A stretch of DNA of 64,000 nt, from contig CAVPVW010000003.1 of assembly GCA_963709295.1 (NCBI GenBank), positions 744,001 to 808,000 of the forward strand, given 5' to 3'. Made by a program: the position numbers and the translations under genes. Position 1 is the stretch's first letter, and every line of letters starts with the position of its first letter. Of the stretch, positions 16,018 through 24,914 are shown in pieces. Under the pieces are notes generated by a model. It did not search any database, had not been told where the DNA came from, and saw nothing but the letters and a program-made list of their open reading frames with translations. This stretch comes from JBGPQJ01 sp963709295. Lineage in GTDB: Bacteria; Chloroflexota; Anaerolineae; Anaerolineales; Villigracilaceae.

Positions 16018-16785
16018 TTGGCTTCTCTTGAATTATCAACAAGAAAGGTGACCGATCCATTTAGGAGTATGGCTTCCTTTTTCGCATCCATTAAACGGGA
16101 CATTGATTCGGTGCTGGAACGCGATCCTGCTGCGCGGTCCAGAATGGAGGTGTTCCTGGTCTACTCGGGTTTGCATGCCATTTGGATTCACCGCATCACA
16201 CATTGGCTGTGGATCCACGATGTGCGATTCCTCGCACGCTGGATCGCCCAGTTGGGGCGATGGACCACGGGTGTTGAAATTCACCCTGGAGCCAGGTTGG
16301 GAGATGGTTTTTTTATCGACCATGGAATGGGGGTCGTCATCGGAGAAACCGCAGAAATTGGCGCTGATGTGACCATCTATCACGGTGTAACACTCGGGGG
16401 TACCAGCCTCGTAAAGGGAAAACGTCATCCCACCATCGGCGACCGTGTGGTGATCGGCGCAGGAGCCAAGATTTTGGGCGCCATCGAAATCGGCGCAGAC
16501 AGCAGAATCGGAGCCAATGCCGTGGTGGTCAAGTCCGTGCCGACTAATTCGGTTGTCGTGGGGGTACCCGGGCAGGTCGTGCGCAGGTCCCATTTGCACA
16601 CAGCAGGCGATGCACCGGACTTGAATCATACCTCCCTGCCCGATATAATTGGGGTAACACTGAAGGAATTGCTTCAGCGGGTGGAGCACCTCGAAACACG
16701 CGTGGATGGACATGAAGACGAAAGCCCTCATCACATCCATGCGCCTACAGATGAAGCCTGGGATGGACATGACTTCATGATTTGA
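16018..16785 (+). CDS. cysE: Serine O-acetyltransferase
   Basis: 255 residues from a TTG start at 16018 with GGAGG six bases before it; an ATG at 16069 with its own AGGAG is a possible internal start. Acetylates L-serine with acetyl-CoA to feed cysK. After an alpha-helical N-terminal part (RMEVFLVYSGLHAIW) the left-handed beta-helix is built of hexapeptide repeats (IHPGARLGDGFFIDHGMGVVIG ...). Catalytic His/Asp lie in FIDHGMG and TIYHGVTLGG. Beyond the usual C-terminus there is an extra tail with LKELLQRVEHLETRV, which looks like a short coiled coil, and a His/Asp-rich end that might bind metal. Its stop comes just ahead of the sulfur-carrier gene. Confidence 0.93.
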   Translation: MASLELSTRKVTDPFRSMASFFASIKRDIDSVLERDPAARSRMEVFLVYSGLHAIWIHRITHWLWIHDVRFLARWIAQLGRWTTGVEIHPGARLGDGFFIDHGMGVVIGETAEIGADVTIYHGVTLGGTSLVKGKRHPTIGDRVVIGAGAKILGAIEIGADSRIGANAVVVKSVPTNSVVVGVPGQVVRRSHLHTAGDAPDLNHTSLPDIIGVTLKELLQRVEHLETRVDGHEDESPHHIHAPTDEAWDGHDFMI

Positions 16786-16796
16786 GCTTGGAGAAA

Positions 16797-17069
16797 ATGC
16801 CGACACTTACATTGCCTGCCTTGATGAAGTACTATGTGAACGACTTATCCGAAGTCCAGGTTACAGGAAGCACTGTATCTCAGGCTATTAATGATTTGAC
16901 GATTCAGTACCCCGCCATCAAGCCACACATCATAGATAAACAAGGCAGGCTGCGCAGGCACATAAATCTGTTCGTCAACAAGGAAAATATAAACAATCTC
17001 AACGGGATGGACACATCCATTCAGGATTTAGATATAATCATTCTGATGCCCTCCATTATGGGAGGTTGA
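16797..17069 (+). CDS. MoaD/ThiS-family sulfur carrier (CysO-like)
   Basis: 90 residues from the ATG at 16797, preceded by GGAG; a TTG at 16782 would add five residues. The beta-grasp fold is recognisable from PALMKYYVNDLSEVQVTGSTVSQAI, then the INLFVNKENINNLNG and DIIILMPSIMGG endings. The C-terminal Gly-Gly is the hallmark of proteins adenylated and thiocarboxylated by MoeB/ThiF enzymes, and such an enzyme follows at once. Between cysE and MoeZ this carrier is best read as the CysO type, delivering sulfide to a cysteine synthase, by analogy with the mycobacterial CysO-CysM-MoeZ pathway. Use for thiamine or molybdopterin is less likely here. Confidence 0.8.
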   Translation: MPTLTLPALMKYYVNDLSEVQVTGSTVSQAINDLTIQYPAIKPHIIDKQGRLRRHINLFVNKENINNLNGMDTSIQDLDIIILMPSIMGG

Positions 17070-17094
17070 TGTAGAATAGGGGGAGTGAGCACCA

Positions 17095-18270
17095 TTGCCA
17101 CCCACTTATAAGCCTATGTTGCCATTTTTGTCACATGAAGAAATCCTGCGATACTCCCGACACCTGCTCATCCCTGATGTAGGTCTTGAAGGGCAGCGAA
17201 AACTAAAACAATCCTCCGCATTGGTTATTGGCACCGGAGGGTTGGGTTCGCCTGTCTCGCTTTACCTTGCCGCGGCTGGCGTCGGCAGAATCGGTGTGGT
17301 GGATTTCGATATTGTGGACGTTACAAATCTACAAAGGCAGATCGTCCACGGCACTTCCACAATAGGGATTTTGAAGGTGGATTTGGCACGCCAACGCCTT
17401 CTGGATTTGAATCCCCACATTCAGGTGGATGCTATCAACGAACCCTTCACCTCGGCCAATGCAATGGCTATCGCGAAAAATTACGATATCATCATCGACG
17501 GCTCGGACAACTTCCCCACACGTTATCTCAGCAACGATACTGCTGTTTTCCTTGGAATCCCCAATGTGTTTGGAGCCATCTATCGATTTGATGGACAGGC
17601 AAGCGTCTTCCACGCCGCCCAGGGACCCTGCTACAGATGTCTGTTCCCCGAACCGCCTCCTCCCGACATGGTGCCTTCTTGCGCGGAAGGCGGCGTCCTG
17701 GGAGTCCTTCCTGGGACTATTGGCTCAATTCAAGCCACCGAGGCAATAAAAATGCTGCTGGGGATTGGATCAAGCCTGGTGGGACGCTTACTGCTCTATA
17801 ACGCACAGGACATGTCCTTCGAGTTTGTCACCCTCCGAAAGAACCCCAAATGCAGGGTGTGCGGTCCTGATGCGGATATTAAAGAATTGATCGATTATGA
17901 TGAGTTTTGCGGAATTCCCGGACGCGAAGCAAATGAAGGATCTGCCGGCATCGAATGGGACATCACCCCAGTTGAATTATTTGACGCACTGAAAGAATCC
18001 CCTCCCCCTCTCCTGATCGATGTCCGCGAGCCTCATGAGCAACAAATCGTTTCCCTGCCTGGTGCCATCAACATGCCGCTGGGTGCGATGGCTGCCCACC
18101 TGTCAGAATTGGACACCGCCAGGGATTTGGTTCTGTTCTGCAAAGCCGGCACCCGGTCATCCCGTGCGCTTGAACTTCTCGTCAGCGCGGGTTTCAAGCG
18201 GGTGAAAAACCTGAAGGGCGGTTTGAACGCCTGGGCAAGAGAGGTCGATCCGACCTTTCCAATATACTAA
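17095..18270 (+). CDS. moeZ: Adenylyltransferase/sulfurtransferase MoeZ (MoeB-rhodanese fusion)
   Basis: 391 residues from a TTG start; a later ATG at 17116 is also possible. Domain 1 (about 10-250) is the ThiF/MoeB E1-like enzyme: LVIGTGGLGSPVSLYLAAAG binds ATP, DFDIVDVTNLQRQ and SDNFPTRY follow, the CYRCLF and CRVCG pairs make the zinc site, and SCAEGGVLG holds the active Cys. Domain 2 (about 285-390) is a rhodanese with the loop FCKAGTRSSRAL carrying its persulfide Cys. It activates the C-terminal Gly of the carrier encoded just upstream and transfers sulfur to it. Last gene of the operon, ending at a terminator. Confidence 0.92.
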   Translation: MPPTYKPMLPFLSHEEILRYSRHLLIPDVGLEGQRKLKQSSALVIGTGGLGSPVSLYLAAAGVGRIGVVDFDIVDVTNLQRQIVHGTSTIGILKVDLARQRLLDLNPHIQVDAINEPFTSANAMAIAKNYDIIIDGSDNFPTRYLSNDTAVFLGIPNVFGAIYRFDGQASVFHAAQGPCYRCLFPEPPPPDMVPSCAEGGVLGVLPGTIGSIQATEAIKMLLGIGSSLVGRLLLYNAQDMSFEFVTLRKNPKCRVCGPDADIKELIDYDEFCGIPGREANEGSAGIEWDITPVELFDALKESPPPLLIDVREPHEQQIVSLPGAINMPLGAMAAHLSELDTARDLVLFCKAGTRSSRALELLVSAGFKRVKNLKGGLNAWAREVDPTFPIY

Positions 18271-18297
18271 AAATCCCCGAAGCTTCGGGGATTTTTC
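18269..18297. terminator. Bidirectional terminator between moeZ and a convergent epimerase gene
   Basis: Stem ATCCCCGAAGCTTCGGGGAT is flanked by AAAA and TTTTT, suiting both the plus-strand sulfur operon and the minus-strand gene ending at 18297. Confidence 0.9.
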
Positions 18298-19307
18298 TAG
18301 TCTGGAGATGCTCTTTGATAGGCAGCTATGATCCGGTCCCAGACTTCATTCACCTCCGTGTCGATGCTCATTCTCGATCGGTCTGCTTCATGCCACGTGA
18401 TGGCACGGCGGACGCCCTCCGCCCAGGATATCTCACAGTGAAAATCAGGGACAAACTTCTTGATTCTTGAATTATCAAACACAGCACTATTTGACTTGTC
18501 ACCGATCAGACTGCCGGCGGCAGGAGGCCAATAGGCAGCGATCAGGTCGGAGGGGATATGCACAATATTAGGTTCAGCCCCTAAAGCATCAAACAAATCA
18601 AAGTAAATCCGGTTCCAGGTTAATACTTCATCAGAAGTAATATGAAATGCCTCGCCAAGGGCTTTTTCATTTCCAATCAAGCCTAATAACCCCCTGGCGA
18701 AATCCCCATTCCAAGTTAATACCCATAGTGAGGTTCCATCTCCGGGAACGATTAGTTTCTTTCCTTTTTTTATTCGATCTACGACCGTGTAGGGATGTTG
18801 CCAGCTGCCAACGCTCAATGGAATCTGAGATGGTCCATACGTGAGCGACGGGCGAATAATGGTGACAGGGAATCCGTTCTTTCGATACTCCTCCATCAAT
18901 CGATTTTCACACGCGATTTTATCCCTGGAGTAATGCCAAAATGGATTTTCAAGCGGGGTGTCTTCGGTGATCAGGTAGTTCGCAGGTGGTTTTTGATAGG
19001 CGCTGGCTGAGCTGATAAGCACGAATTGTTTGGTATTCCCAGAAAATAGTTGGATATCGCGCTCAATATCAGCTGTAGAGTAGGCGATCCAATCCACCAC
19101 CGAATCGAATTGAAGATTGCCCAGGGTATTTTTCAAATCGTCCTGGCTGCCATGCACATCTGCCCGTAAAAGCTGCGCGCCGGCAGGTAATGGATATTTT
19201 CCAGATTGGGACCGGTTCAGAATGAACAATTCATGTCCGCGGGCAAGAGCTAGCTCGGAACATGCTGAACTAATCAATCCAGTCCCGCCAATGAATAACA
19301 CTTTCAT
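18297..19307 (-). CDS. NAD(P)-dependent epimerase/dehydratase family protein
   Basis: 336 residues of the extended/atypical short-chain dehydrogenase group. FIGGTGLISSAC at residues 5-16 is the cofactor-binding turn (an atypical GxxGxxS form), and VLISSASAYQKP provides the conserved Ser. The usual YxxxK is represented by HYSRDK. The C-terminal part has LWVLTWNGDFARGLLGLI and AFHITSDEVLTWNRIY, typical of the CSP41/isoflavone-reductase-like branch, where many members bind RNA or nucleotides rather than acting on UDP-sugars. The function is therefore open. It stands next to rarD on the same strand, 27 bases apart. Confidence 0.75.
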   Translation of the reverse strand: MKVLFIGGTGLISSACSELALARGHELFILNRSQSGKYPLPAGAQLLRADVHGSQDDLKNTLGNLQFDSVVDWIAYSTADIERDIQLFSGNTKQFVLISSASAYQKPPANYLITEDTPLENPFWHYSRDKIACENRLMEEYRKNGFPVTIIRPSLTYGPSQIPLSVGSWQHPYTVVDRIKKGKKLIVPGDGTSLWVLTWNGDFARGLLGLIGNEKALGEAFHITSDEVLTWNRIYFDLFDALGAEPNIVHIPSDLIAAYWPPAAGSLIGDKSNSAVFDNSRIKKFVPDFHCEISWAEGVRRAITWHEADRSRMSIDTEVNEVWDRIIAAYQRASPD

Positions 19308-19334
19308 TGCAGCTCCTTATTCCTTAACCCCAGT

Positions 19335-20264
19335 TCAACCTTCGCCCAATTCAGGGATCGGTGCAGGGATACTCTTACGATTAGCCATATATCCCTCGAT
19401 CCAGAAAACGATCAGGGCCAACCAAACGATGGAAAAGCCAATTAATTGGTTTTGAGAAAATGGTTCGTCGTAAATAAAGACCCCGATCATAAACTGAATG
19501 GTAGGAGCAATAAATTGCATCAGCCCAATCATGACCAAAGGAATTCTCCGTGCGGCTGAAGCAAAAAACAAAAGAGGAACGGCAGTCACGATCCCCGCAC
19601 CCACCAGGAGAGTGTCAGTTTTTGGACTTCCTCCAAGAAACGCCCCCTTTCCTGTAATTCCCAAATAAGTAAGGAATAACAAGGCAGGGATGAATAAAAT
19701 TCCCGTCTCAAGAGTAAGCCCATGGAGTGACCCCAAAGGGGCAATTTTCTTGACCAATCCGTACAAACCAAAAGTAAATGCAAGTGCCAGGGCAATCCAG
19801 GGCGGGCGACCATAGACCAATGTCAGGTAAGCTACCCCAAGAGCAGCCAGTCCCACAGGCAGCCATTGGAGCGGACGAAGGCGTTCGCGCAGAAATATCA
19901 CCCCGAGTAGTACACTCAACAAGGGATTAATATAATAACCCAGGCTGGTTTCCACGATGTAACCCGCGTTGACCGCCCAAACATACGTGAGCCAGTTCAC
20001 CCCAATCAGCAGAGCAGCAATGGTGTAAACACCTAAAACACGCTTATTGGCTGCCTCCACTCGGAAAGTATTGAATTGTTTGGAAATAAAGACTGCTGCG
20101 ATAAGAAACAAGAATGACCAGACGATGCGATGCCCCAATAACTGCAACGCCGGCACGGAAGAGAGTTGTTTCCAGTAGATGGGGAACAAGCCCCATATAA
20201 TATATGCACCTACTGCGAACCAAATACCTTTGTTTTTCATCCACTTCTCCCAAAGCCTATCCAT
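19335..20264 (-). CDS. rarD: RarD-type EamA transporter
   Basis: 309 residues with ten predicted transmembrane helices in two EamA repeats. The start MKNKGIWFAVGAYIIWGLFPIYWKQL, just after a short polar lead, is highly typical of RarD, as are LGYYINPLLSVLLGVIFL and MQFIAPTIQF. The family was named for chloramphenicol-sensitive mutants; its substrate is not established. MDRLWEKW at the N-terminus precedes the internal Met, which may be the true start at about 20240. Confidence 0.88.
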   Translation of the reverse strand: MDRLWEKWMKNKGIWFAVGAYIIWGLFPIYWKQLSSVPALQLLGHRIVWSFLFLIAAVFISKQFNTFRVEAANKRVLGVYTIAALLIGVNWLTYVWAVNAGYIVETSLGYYINPLLSVLLGVIFLRERLRPLQWLPVGLAALGVAYLTLVYGRPPWIALALAFTFGLYGLVKKIAPLGSLHGLTLETGILFIPALLFLTYLGITGKGAFLGGSPKTDTLLVGAGIVTAVPLLFFASAARRIPLVMIGLMQFIAPTIQFMIGVFIYDEPFSQNQLIGFSIVWLALIVFWIEGYMANRKSIPAPIPELGEG

Positions 20265-20293
20265 ATTGCATCCGGCAAGTATACACCTTCCAA

Positions 20294-20328
20294 TTAAAAA
20301 GAACCTGCCTTGAATATCGGCAGGTTCT
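20294..20328 (-). terminator. Rho-independent terminator of the copper operon
   Basis: AGAACCTGCC and GGCAGGTTCT (20300-20309 and 20319-20328) form a ten-pair stem with a nine-base loop. On the minus strand the stem is followed by TTTTT, downstream of the gene ending at 20344. Confidence 0.85.
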
Positions 20329-20343
20329 CAACAACCATTTGAG

Positions 20344-20556
20344 TTACTTCAAATCAACGGTGTAGCCTTTTTTCTCGATCGCTGAAATGATCTGGTCTTC
20401 GGTTAAACAAGTGTCATCATAGTCAACCACCACTTGTTGTTTATGGTAACTCGCCGAGATGTTCAAAATCCCTGGGAGTTTATCTTCAATACTCTCAATG
20501 ATCATGGGGCAGTTCGTGCACTTCATGTCCAAAACTTTATAAACTTTTCTGGTCAT
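20344..20556 (-). CDS. Heavy-metal-associated (HMA) domain protein, CopZ-like
   Basis: 70 residues, a single HMA ferredoxin-like fold. The metal site is MKCTNCPMIIES with CxxC at residues 13-16. Flanking strands VYKVLDMKC and QQVVVDYDD fit the beta-alpha-beta-beta-alpha-beta pattern. It sits last in the CsoR-controlled copper operon after the SafE-cupredoxin gene (8 bases apart), so it most likely shuttles Cu(I) to or from that membrane protein. It differs from the copZ at 24660, which has GHC in place of TNC. Confidence 0.88.
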   Translation of the reverse strand: MTRKVYKVLDMKCTNCPMIIESIEDKLPGILNISASYHKQQVVVDYDDTCLTEDQIISAIEKKGYTVDLK

Positions 20557-20563
20557 AATTTCC

Positions 20564-21604
20564 TCACTGGCTGAAGACTATTTGTCCAGTGTACATTCCC
20601 ATCGAACAAGTAAACCGCAGAACTGAACCGGCTTCCTGGGGAGGAATCTCAATGGGGACAGACCCTGTTTTTGGAAGGATGGTCTCCACGCCTAGTGCGG
20701 GGATGACAAAAGCGCGTGAACAAGAGGTCGTATTATCCGTGACCACGTTCAACAACACAGGGACACCTGCCTTGGCATATAAGGTCGCCGGGAAATATCC
20801 GTCATTTTCAGCGGACAAGGTTAAGTCTCCATCGGAAACGACCGGAGCGGCATCGCTTACATTTTGACTTAGGTTAGCCACTGAATAAGGATTGCCCATC
20901 AAGTTAAGACCGGATTCAATTGTAAAGACGCCTACGATCAAGACGACTACGGCGACAAAACGCATGAAGGCTTTTTCCAGCCTGGATCCAAGCTCCGTGG
21001 CCATAAATGCCACAGCAAAGAAGATCGGCATGGTACCCAAGGTGAAAGCGAACATGATTGCAGCCCCTTCAGCAGCGCTGCCTGTCGCAAGCGCTACAGC
21101 CATCATCGCCTGGGTGACCCCGCAAGGAATGAAAACTGTCAGTGCACCAAGGACAATGGGGGTGAAGTAATCCATCTCCGATTTTGACTTTCTGCGAATG
21201 TATCGTTTGACGGAGTCCGGTGGTTCGATTACGAAAAATCGGAAGATGGGATGGACATTTAACATGCGAAGACCGTTGCCGATCATAAAAATGCCGATGG
21301 CAATCAAGAGAATGGCTCTCAAAGTCGAGTTGAGTGACAGCACCGAGCCCAACGCGCCCAGCAATAATCCCAGCAGGGTGTATGAAATCAGCTTGGCGAC
21401 AAGGAAAAGCACAATGGAGATCGCACGCTGGGATTTTCGACTTGCCGGTGACACAGAAGCCTTTCTTCCCTGTTCACCCTGGGCAAGGATATCCTGTTCG
21501 AGCTGCCGTCCAATCGAACTCGCCAGCAGCCCTCCTTGCACGGCCAGACAGCTTAACCCTCCTGTGGTGAGACCAGTAATAAAAGCCACCATGTAGGGGT
21601 TCAT
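20564..21604 (-). CDS. SafE/DsbD-like membrane protein with C-terminal cupredoxin domain
   Basis: 346 residues. The first about 240 form six or seven transmembrane helices of the sulfite-exporter TauE/SafE or UreH-like family (FITGLTTGGLSCLAVQGGLL, then VLGALTVFIPCGVTQAMMAV and IMFAFTLGTMPIFFAVAF). The Cys-containing helices SCLAVQG and IPCGVTQ recall DsbD/CcdA transporters. The last about 85 residues are a cupredoxin-like domain with YFPATLYAKAGVPVLLNVVTD, then CSRAF and FTCSMGMYTGQIVF; Cys and Met of CSMGM match the usual copper ligands. Its place between copA's lipoprotein neighbour and an HMA protein supports a role in copper handling or efflux at the membrane. Confidence 0.85.
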   Translation of the reverse strand: MNPYMVAFITGLTTGGLSCLAVQGGLLASSIGRQLEQDILAQGEQGRKASVSPASRKSQRAISIVLFLVAKLISYTLLGLLLGALGSVLSLNSTLRAILLIAIGIFMIGNGLRMLNVHPIFRFFVIEPPDSVKRYIRRKSKSEMDYFTPIVLGALTVFIPCGVTQAMMAVALATGSAAEGAAIMFAFTLGTMPIFFAVAFMATELGSRLEKAFMRFVAVVVLIVGVFTIESGLNLMGNPYSVANLSQNVSDAAPVVSDGDLTLSAENDGYFPATLYAKAGVPVLLNVVTDNTTSCSRAFVIPALGVETILPKTGSVPIEIPPQEAGSVLRFTCSMGMYTGQIVFSQ

Positions 21605-22120
21605 TTAGCGTTTTCCTCCATCCCAGACGACGAAGGGCATGTTGATCACAACTCCTGGCTGGGCAATGGTTACTTCACCGGCTTGTTCCGCCTGAAGGAT
21701 ATCTGCCACCGATTTCAACTCACGTGCCTTGGCTGGGTCAACCCAGGTCACAACGCTCAGTTTGCGCAATGGAGAATATCCTTCACTCCCGGGCGGGTTG
21801 TCAAATACATCCGCCTGAAATCCGAGAGGTCCCATGCCGCTCAAACCATTATCGAAGACAAAAACATTTGCCAGGGCGGAATCCGGGACATCGGCAAGTC
21901 CTGGAACTTCGAGCACTGGCGAATTCATCATCGTGGTCAGAAGAGCTGCAATGTCTGCATCCGAAACTTCAGTATGGACAAAGTATATTTCCTTGCCATC
22001 AGCATATGCTTTCCCCGCAGGAAGTTCCGCTGTGGCAGGTCCGGATTGTGCAGGTGCACAGGCAGCCAGAAAAACTGAAAGAACCAGAACCAAAATACGA
22101 CTAAAGTTATTTGTCTTCAT
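21605..22120 (-). CDS. Lipoprotein of unknown function in the copper operon
   Basis: 171 residues. The signal peptide ends in a lipobox (VFLAACAP, Cys about residue 21), so the mature protein is a lipid-anchored outer-face protein. The mature part has KEIYFVHTEVSDADIAALL, then VFVFDNGLSGMGPLGFQADV and VVTWVDPAKARELKSVADI, which look like a conserved compact alpha/beta domain; I do not recognise a function. Few Cys or Met residues exist, so direct copper binding is not obvious. One base separates it from the SafE gene and 11 from copA, indicating one transcript. Confidence 0.75.
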   Translation of the reverse strand: MKTNNFSRILVLVLSVFLAACAPAQSGPATAELPAGKAYADGKEIYFVHTEVSDADIAALLTTMMNSPVLEVPGLADVPDSALANVFVFDNGLSGMGPLGFQADVFDNPPGSEGYSPLRKLSVVTWVDPAKARELKSVADILQAEQAGEVTIAQPGVVINMPFVVWDGGKR

Positions 22121-22131
22121 AGATAAGTCTC

Positions 22132-24603
22132 CTAAATTTTAGCTTTTCGCAAACGAAGGCTATTGGACACGACAAAAACACTACTAAAGGCCATTGCACC
22201 GGCTGCAAGCATTGGGTTCAGATATCCCAAGGCTGCCGCAGGTATGAGGATGACGTTGTAGAAGAATGCCCAGAACAAATTCTGCTTGATGGTATTCAGG
22301 GTTTTTCGTGAGATGGAAATCGCTTTGCCAACACCGTGTAAATCACCACTGATGATCGTCACGGGAGCTGCCGCCATAGCCACATCCGTGCCGGTCCCGA
22401 TGGCAATACCAACATCCGCCTGGGCGAGCGCGGGAGCATCATTCACCCCGTCTCCAACCATGGCCACGACCAGGCCTTTCCCCTGCATGGCTTTCACCTC
22501 GGAGGACTTTCCGTCAGGCATGACTTCAGCCAGTACCGTGTCCACCCCGACTTGACTTGCAATAGCTTCAGCGGTTTTCTTGTTGTCGCCAGTGATCATG
22601 GCGACGGTCATACCCATGTCATGCAAATCGGAGATGGCGTCCTGCGAACTTTCTTTTACCGTATCGGCGACGGCTATGACGCCACTGATTTCACCATCGA
22701 TAGTGACCAACATGGCAGTCTTTGCTTCAGACTGAAGCCGGTCCACACTGGAGGCGAGGCTGTTCAGGGCGATACCACGATTGGTGACCATCCTGAGATT
22801 ACCAACCGCCACAGTATGATGGTCGACAACTCCTTCGACACCCAGACCCGCTTCTGCCTTAAAACCTGAGGGGGCCACAAGCTGCAGGCTTCGGTTGGTG
22901 GCTTCTGCCCAGATCGCTTCTCCAAGCGGATGCTCGCTCCCTTTCTCAACTGAGGCAGCCAGGCGCAGCACTTCATCTTCAGTGAACGCATCCGCGGAGA
23001 TAATATCTGTGACTGCAGGTTGCCCCTTGGTTATGGTTCCCGTCTTGTCAAGAATTACACTGTTCACTTTACCGGCACGTTCGAGCGCCTCGGAACTCCG
23101 AAATAGGATTCCCTGTTCGGCGGCTTTGCCAGTACCCACCATCACGGCGGTCGGGGTCGCGAGTCCCATGGCACACGGGCAGGCGATGACTAGTACAGCC
23201 ACCATATTGGACAGCGCTCGAGTCAACTGGTCCACATCGGAATTGATCGGCAACGGAGGCCCAAAAAAGTACCAGGCTCCAAACGTGATGGCAGCGATGA
23301 GAATCACCACAGGTACGAAAATGGCCGAAACCTGGTCTGCCAATTTCTGGATGGGCGCTTTACTGCCCTGTGCATCTTCCACGAGGCGTATGATTTGAGC
23401 CAGGGCTGTCTCTCTTCCGACCTTGACCGCCTCGAACCGGATCAACCCAAGCTTGTTCAGTGTTGCCCCGATTACCGGGTCGCCGGGACGTTTTTCAACC
23501 GGCAGAGACTCTCCAGTGAGCATCGATTCGTCCACCGAAGACCGCCCCTCGAGCACCACCCCGTCCACCGGAATTTTTTCCCCCGGCCGAACGATCACCA
23601 CATCGCCGACTTTCACGTCATCGACCGGAATGTCCGTCTCGAGTCCAGCCCTTACCACCCGGGCAGTTTTTGCACGCAAGCTCATTAATTTCTTAATTGC
23701 CTCGGAGGTGCGACCCTTGGCGCGGGCTTCGAGATACTTGCCGAGAATGATCAGGGTGATTATGACGGCGGATGTCTCAAAATAGACGTGCCCGGGAAGC
23801 AGGTCGAGCATGATGATCACGGAATAAAAATAGGCCACCGAGGATCCCAGGGCGACCAGGACGTCCATGTTCGCCGAACCGTTCCTCAGGGATTTGTATG
23901 CCCCGACATAATACTGCCGACCTACATAGAACTGCACAGGGGTGGCGAGAGCGAACAGCAGCCAGTCGAACCACCATTGCGCCTGATGCATGCCTCCCAT
24001 GGCGAAGGACATGGCATCATGACCAGGGATATAGAAAATTTCAGGCAGAAGGCTGAAATCCTTGCCCATAGATAATAGGAACAAGGGGATGGTAAATGCC
24101 AGGCCAATGATCAAAAGCCTGCGTTGTTCGAGAATCTCCGCTTCTCGTGCTTGCGCTTCTACATCCTCTGCATCGCCACCCAATTCGATGGCTTCAAAAC
24201 CCGCAGTAGAAACCGCCCTTCGAAGCTCGGCTTGTGAAACAACCGTCGGAACATATTTGACTTTGGACTTACCAGTCGCGTAGTTCACCTGAGCATTTAG
24301 CACACCATCCAGTGCCTGCAGCGCTTTTTCAAGCCGACGTGCATCGTTATCATCTGTCAGGCGCTTGATGACCAACTCAGCTTCCCCGGTGGCGACACCA
24401 TACCCGGCCCGTTCCACCCGCGAAACAAAATCAGGCAAAGCTAGCAGGGACGGGTCAAACTCGACGGAGGCGCGTTCGGACGACAGGTTTACATTGGCTG
24501 AACTTACGCCATCCAGTTTTTTCAAGGATCGTTCAACGGTCGCAACACAATTCGCACAGGTCATGCCCGTGATGGGTAGAGTGAGCTGTTTCGATTCGGC
24601 CAT
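22132..24603 (-). CDS. copA: Copper-translocating P-type ATPase
   Basis: 823 residues. Two N-terminal HMA domains: the first has TCANC (about 14-18), while the second (about 76-140) lacks CxxC and is degenerate. The membrane part holds the P1B-1 signature ACPCAMGLATP. Cytoplasmic motifs: TGES in MLTGESLPVEK (actuator), DKTGTITKG (phosphorylated Asp), SEHPLGEAI (the P1B-specific HP) and GDGVNDAPALAQADVGIAIG. The M7/M8 signatures are YNVILIPAAALGYLNPMLAAGAM and SSVFVVSNSLRLR, the Cu(I) type. ATP-driven export of Cu(I). Preceded by copZ and csoR on the same strand. Confidence 0.96.
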   Translation of the reverse strand: MAESKQLTLPITGMTCANCVATVERSLKKLDGVSSANVNLSSERASVEFDPSLLALPDFVSRVERAGYGVATGEAELVIKRLTDDNDARRLEKALQALDGVLNAQVNYATGKSKVKYVPTVVSQAELRRAVSTAGFEAIELGGDAEDVEAQAREAEILEQRRLLIIGLAFTIPLFLLSMGKDFSLLPEIFYIPGHDAMSFAMGGMHQAQWWFDWLLFALATPVQFYVGRQYYVGAYKSLRNGSANMDVLVALGSSVAYFYSVIIMLDLLPGHVYFETSAVIITLIILGKYLEARAKGRTSEAIKKLMSLRAKTARVVRAGLETDIPVDDVKVGDVVIVRPGEKIPVDGVVLEGRSSVDESMLTGESLPVEKRPGDPVIGATLNKLGLIRFEAVKVGRETALAQIIRLVEDAQGSKAPIQKLADQVSAIFVPVVILIAAITFGAWYFFGPPLPINSDVDQLTRALSNMVAVLVIACPCAMGLATPTAVMVGTGKAAEQGILFRSSEALERAGKVNSVILDKTGTITKGQPAVTDIISADAFTEDEVLRLAASVEKGSEHPLGEAIWAEATNRSLQLVAPSGFKAEAGLGVEGVVDHHTVAVGNLRMVTNRGIALNSLASSVDRLQSEAKTAMLVTIDGEISGVIAVADTVKESSQDAISDLHDMGMTVAMITGDNKKTAEAIASQVGVDTVLAEVMPDGKSSEVKAMQGKGLVVAMVGDGVNDAPALAQADVGIAIGTGTDVAMAAAPVTIISGDLHGVGKAISISRKTLNTIKQNLFWAFFYNVILIPAAALGYLNPMLAAGAMAFSSVFVVSNSLRLRKAKI

Positions 24604-24659
24604 TCTTCACCTGAGGGATAACAATAAAGAAAAAGGTAAATTGAATTGATAAAGAAGGA

Positions 24660-24866
24660 TCAGGCAGCCACCGGATAATTGATTTCCTTAAGAAGCGATT
24701 TGATCGCTTCCTCGTTGGCCGGTGAGTCAAATTCGATCTCGACTTTTTTGGTTTCTGCGTCTGCCTTCACGGTCTTAATTCCGGCCAGGTCGGATACTTC
24801 TGTCTGGATGGTGTGGACGCAATGCCCGCATGATATGTTTGGAACAGAATAAGTAACAGTGGTCAT
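24660..24866 (-). CDS. copZ: Copper chaperone CopZ
   Basis: 68 residues, one HMA domain. The metal-binding loop is VPNISCGHCVHTIQTEV with CxxC at residues 13-16; the His between the Cys residues is typical of bacterial CopZ of this branch. Strands TVTYSVPN and KKVEIEFDS complete the fold. It carries Cu(I) in the cytoplasm and hands it to CopA, encoded 56 bases downstream. Ribosome site AAGGAG precedes the ATG. Confidence 0.92.
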   Translation of the reverse strand: MTTVTYSVPNISCGHCVHTIQTEVSDLAGIKTVKADAETKKVEIEFDSPANEEAIKSLLKEINYPVAA

Positions 24867-24914
24867 TTTTTCTCCTTATAAAGGTTGTTTGAATTTTTAA
24901 GCCGTTGAATTTCT

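Noticed and set aside
16036..16806. 256-codon open frame antisense to cysE
   Set aside because: It mirrors the GC-rich codons of cysE, has no ribosome site, and the plus strand shows unmistakable hexapeptide repeats.
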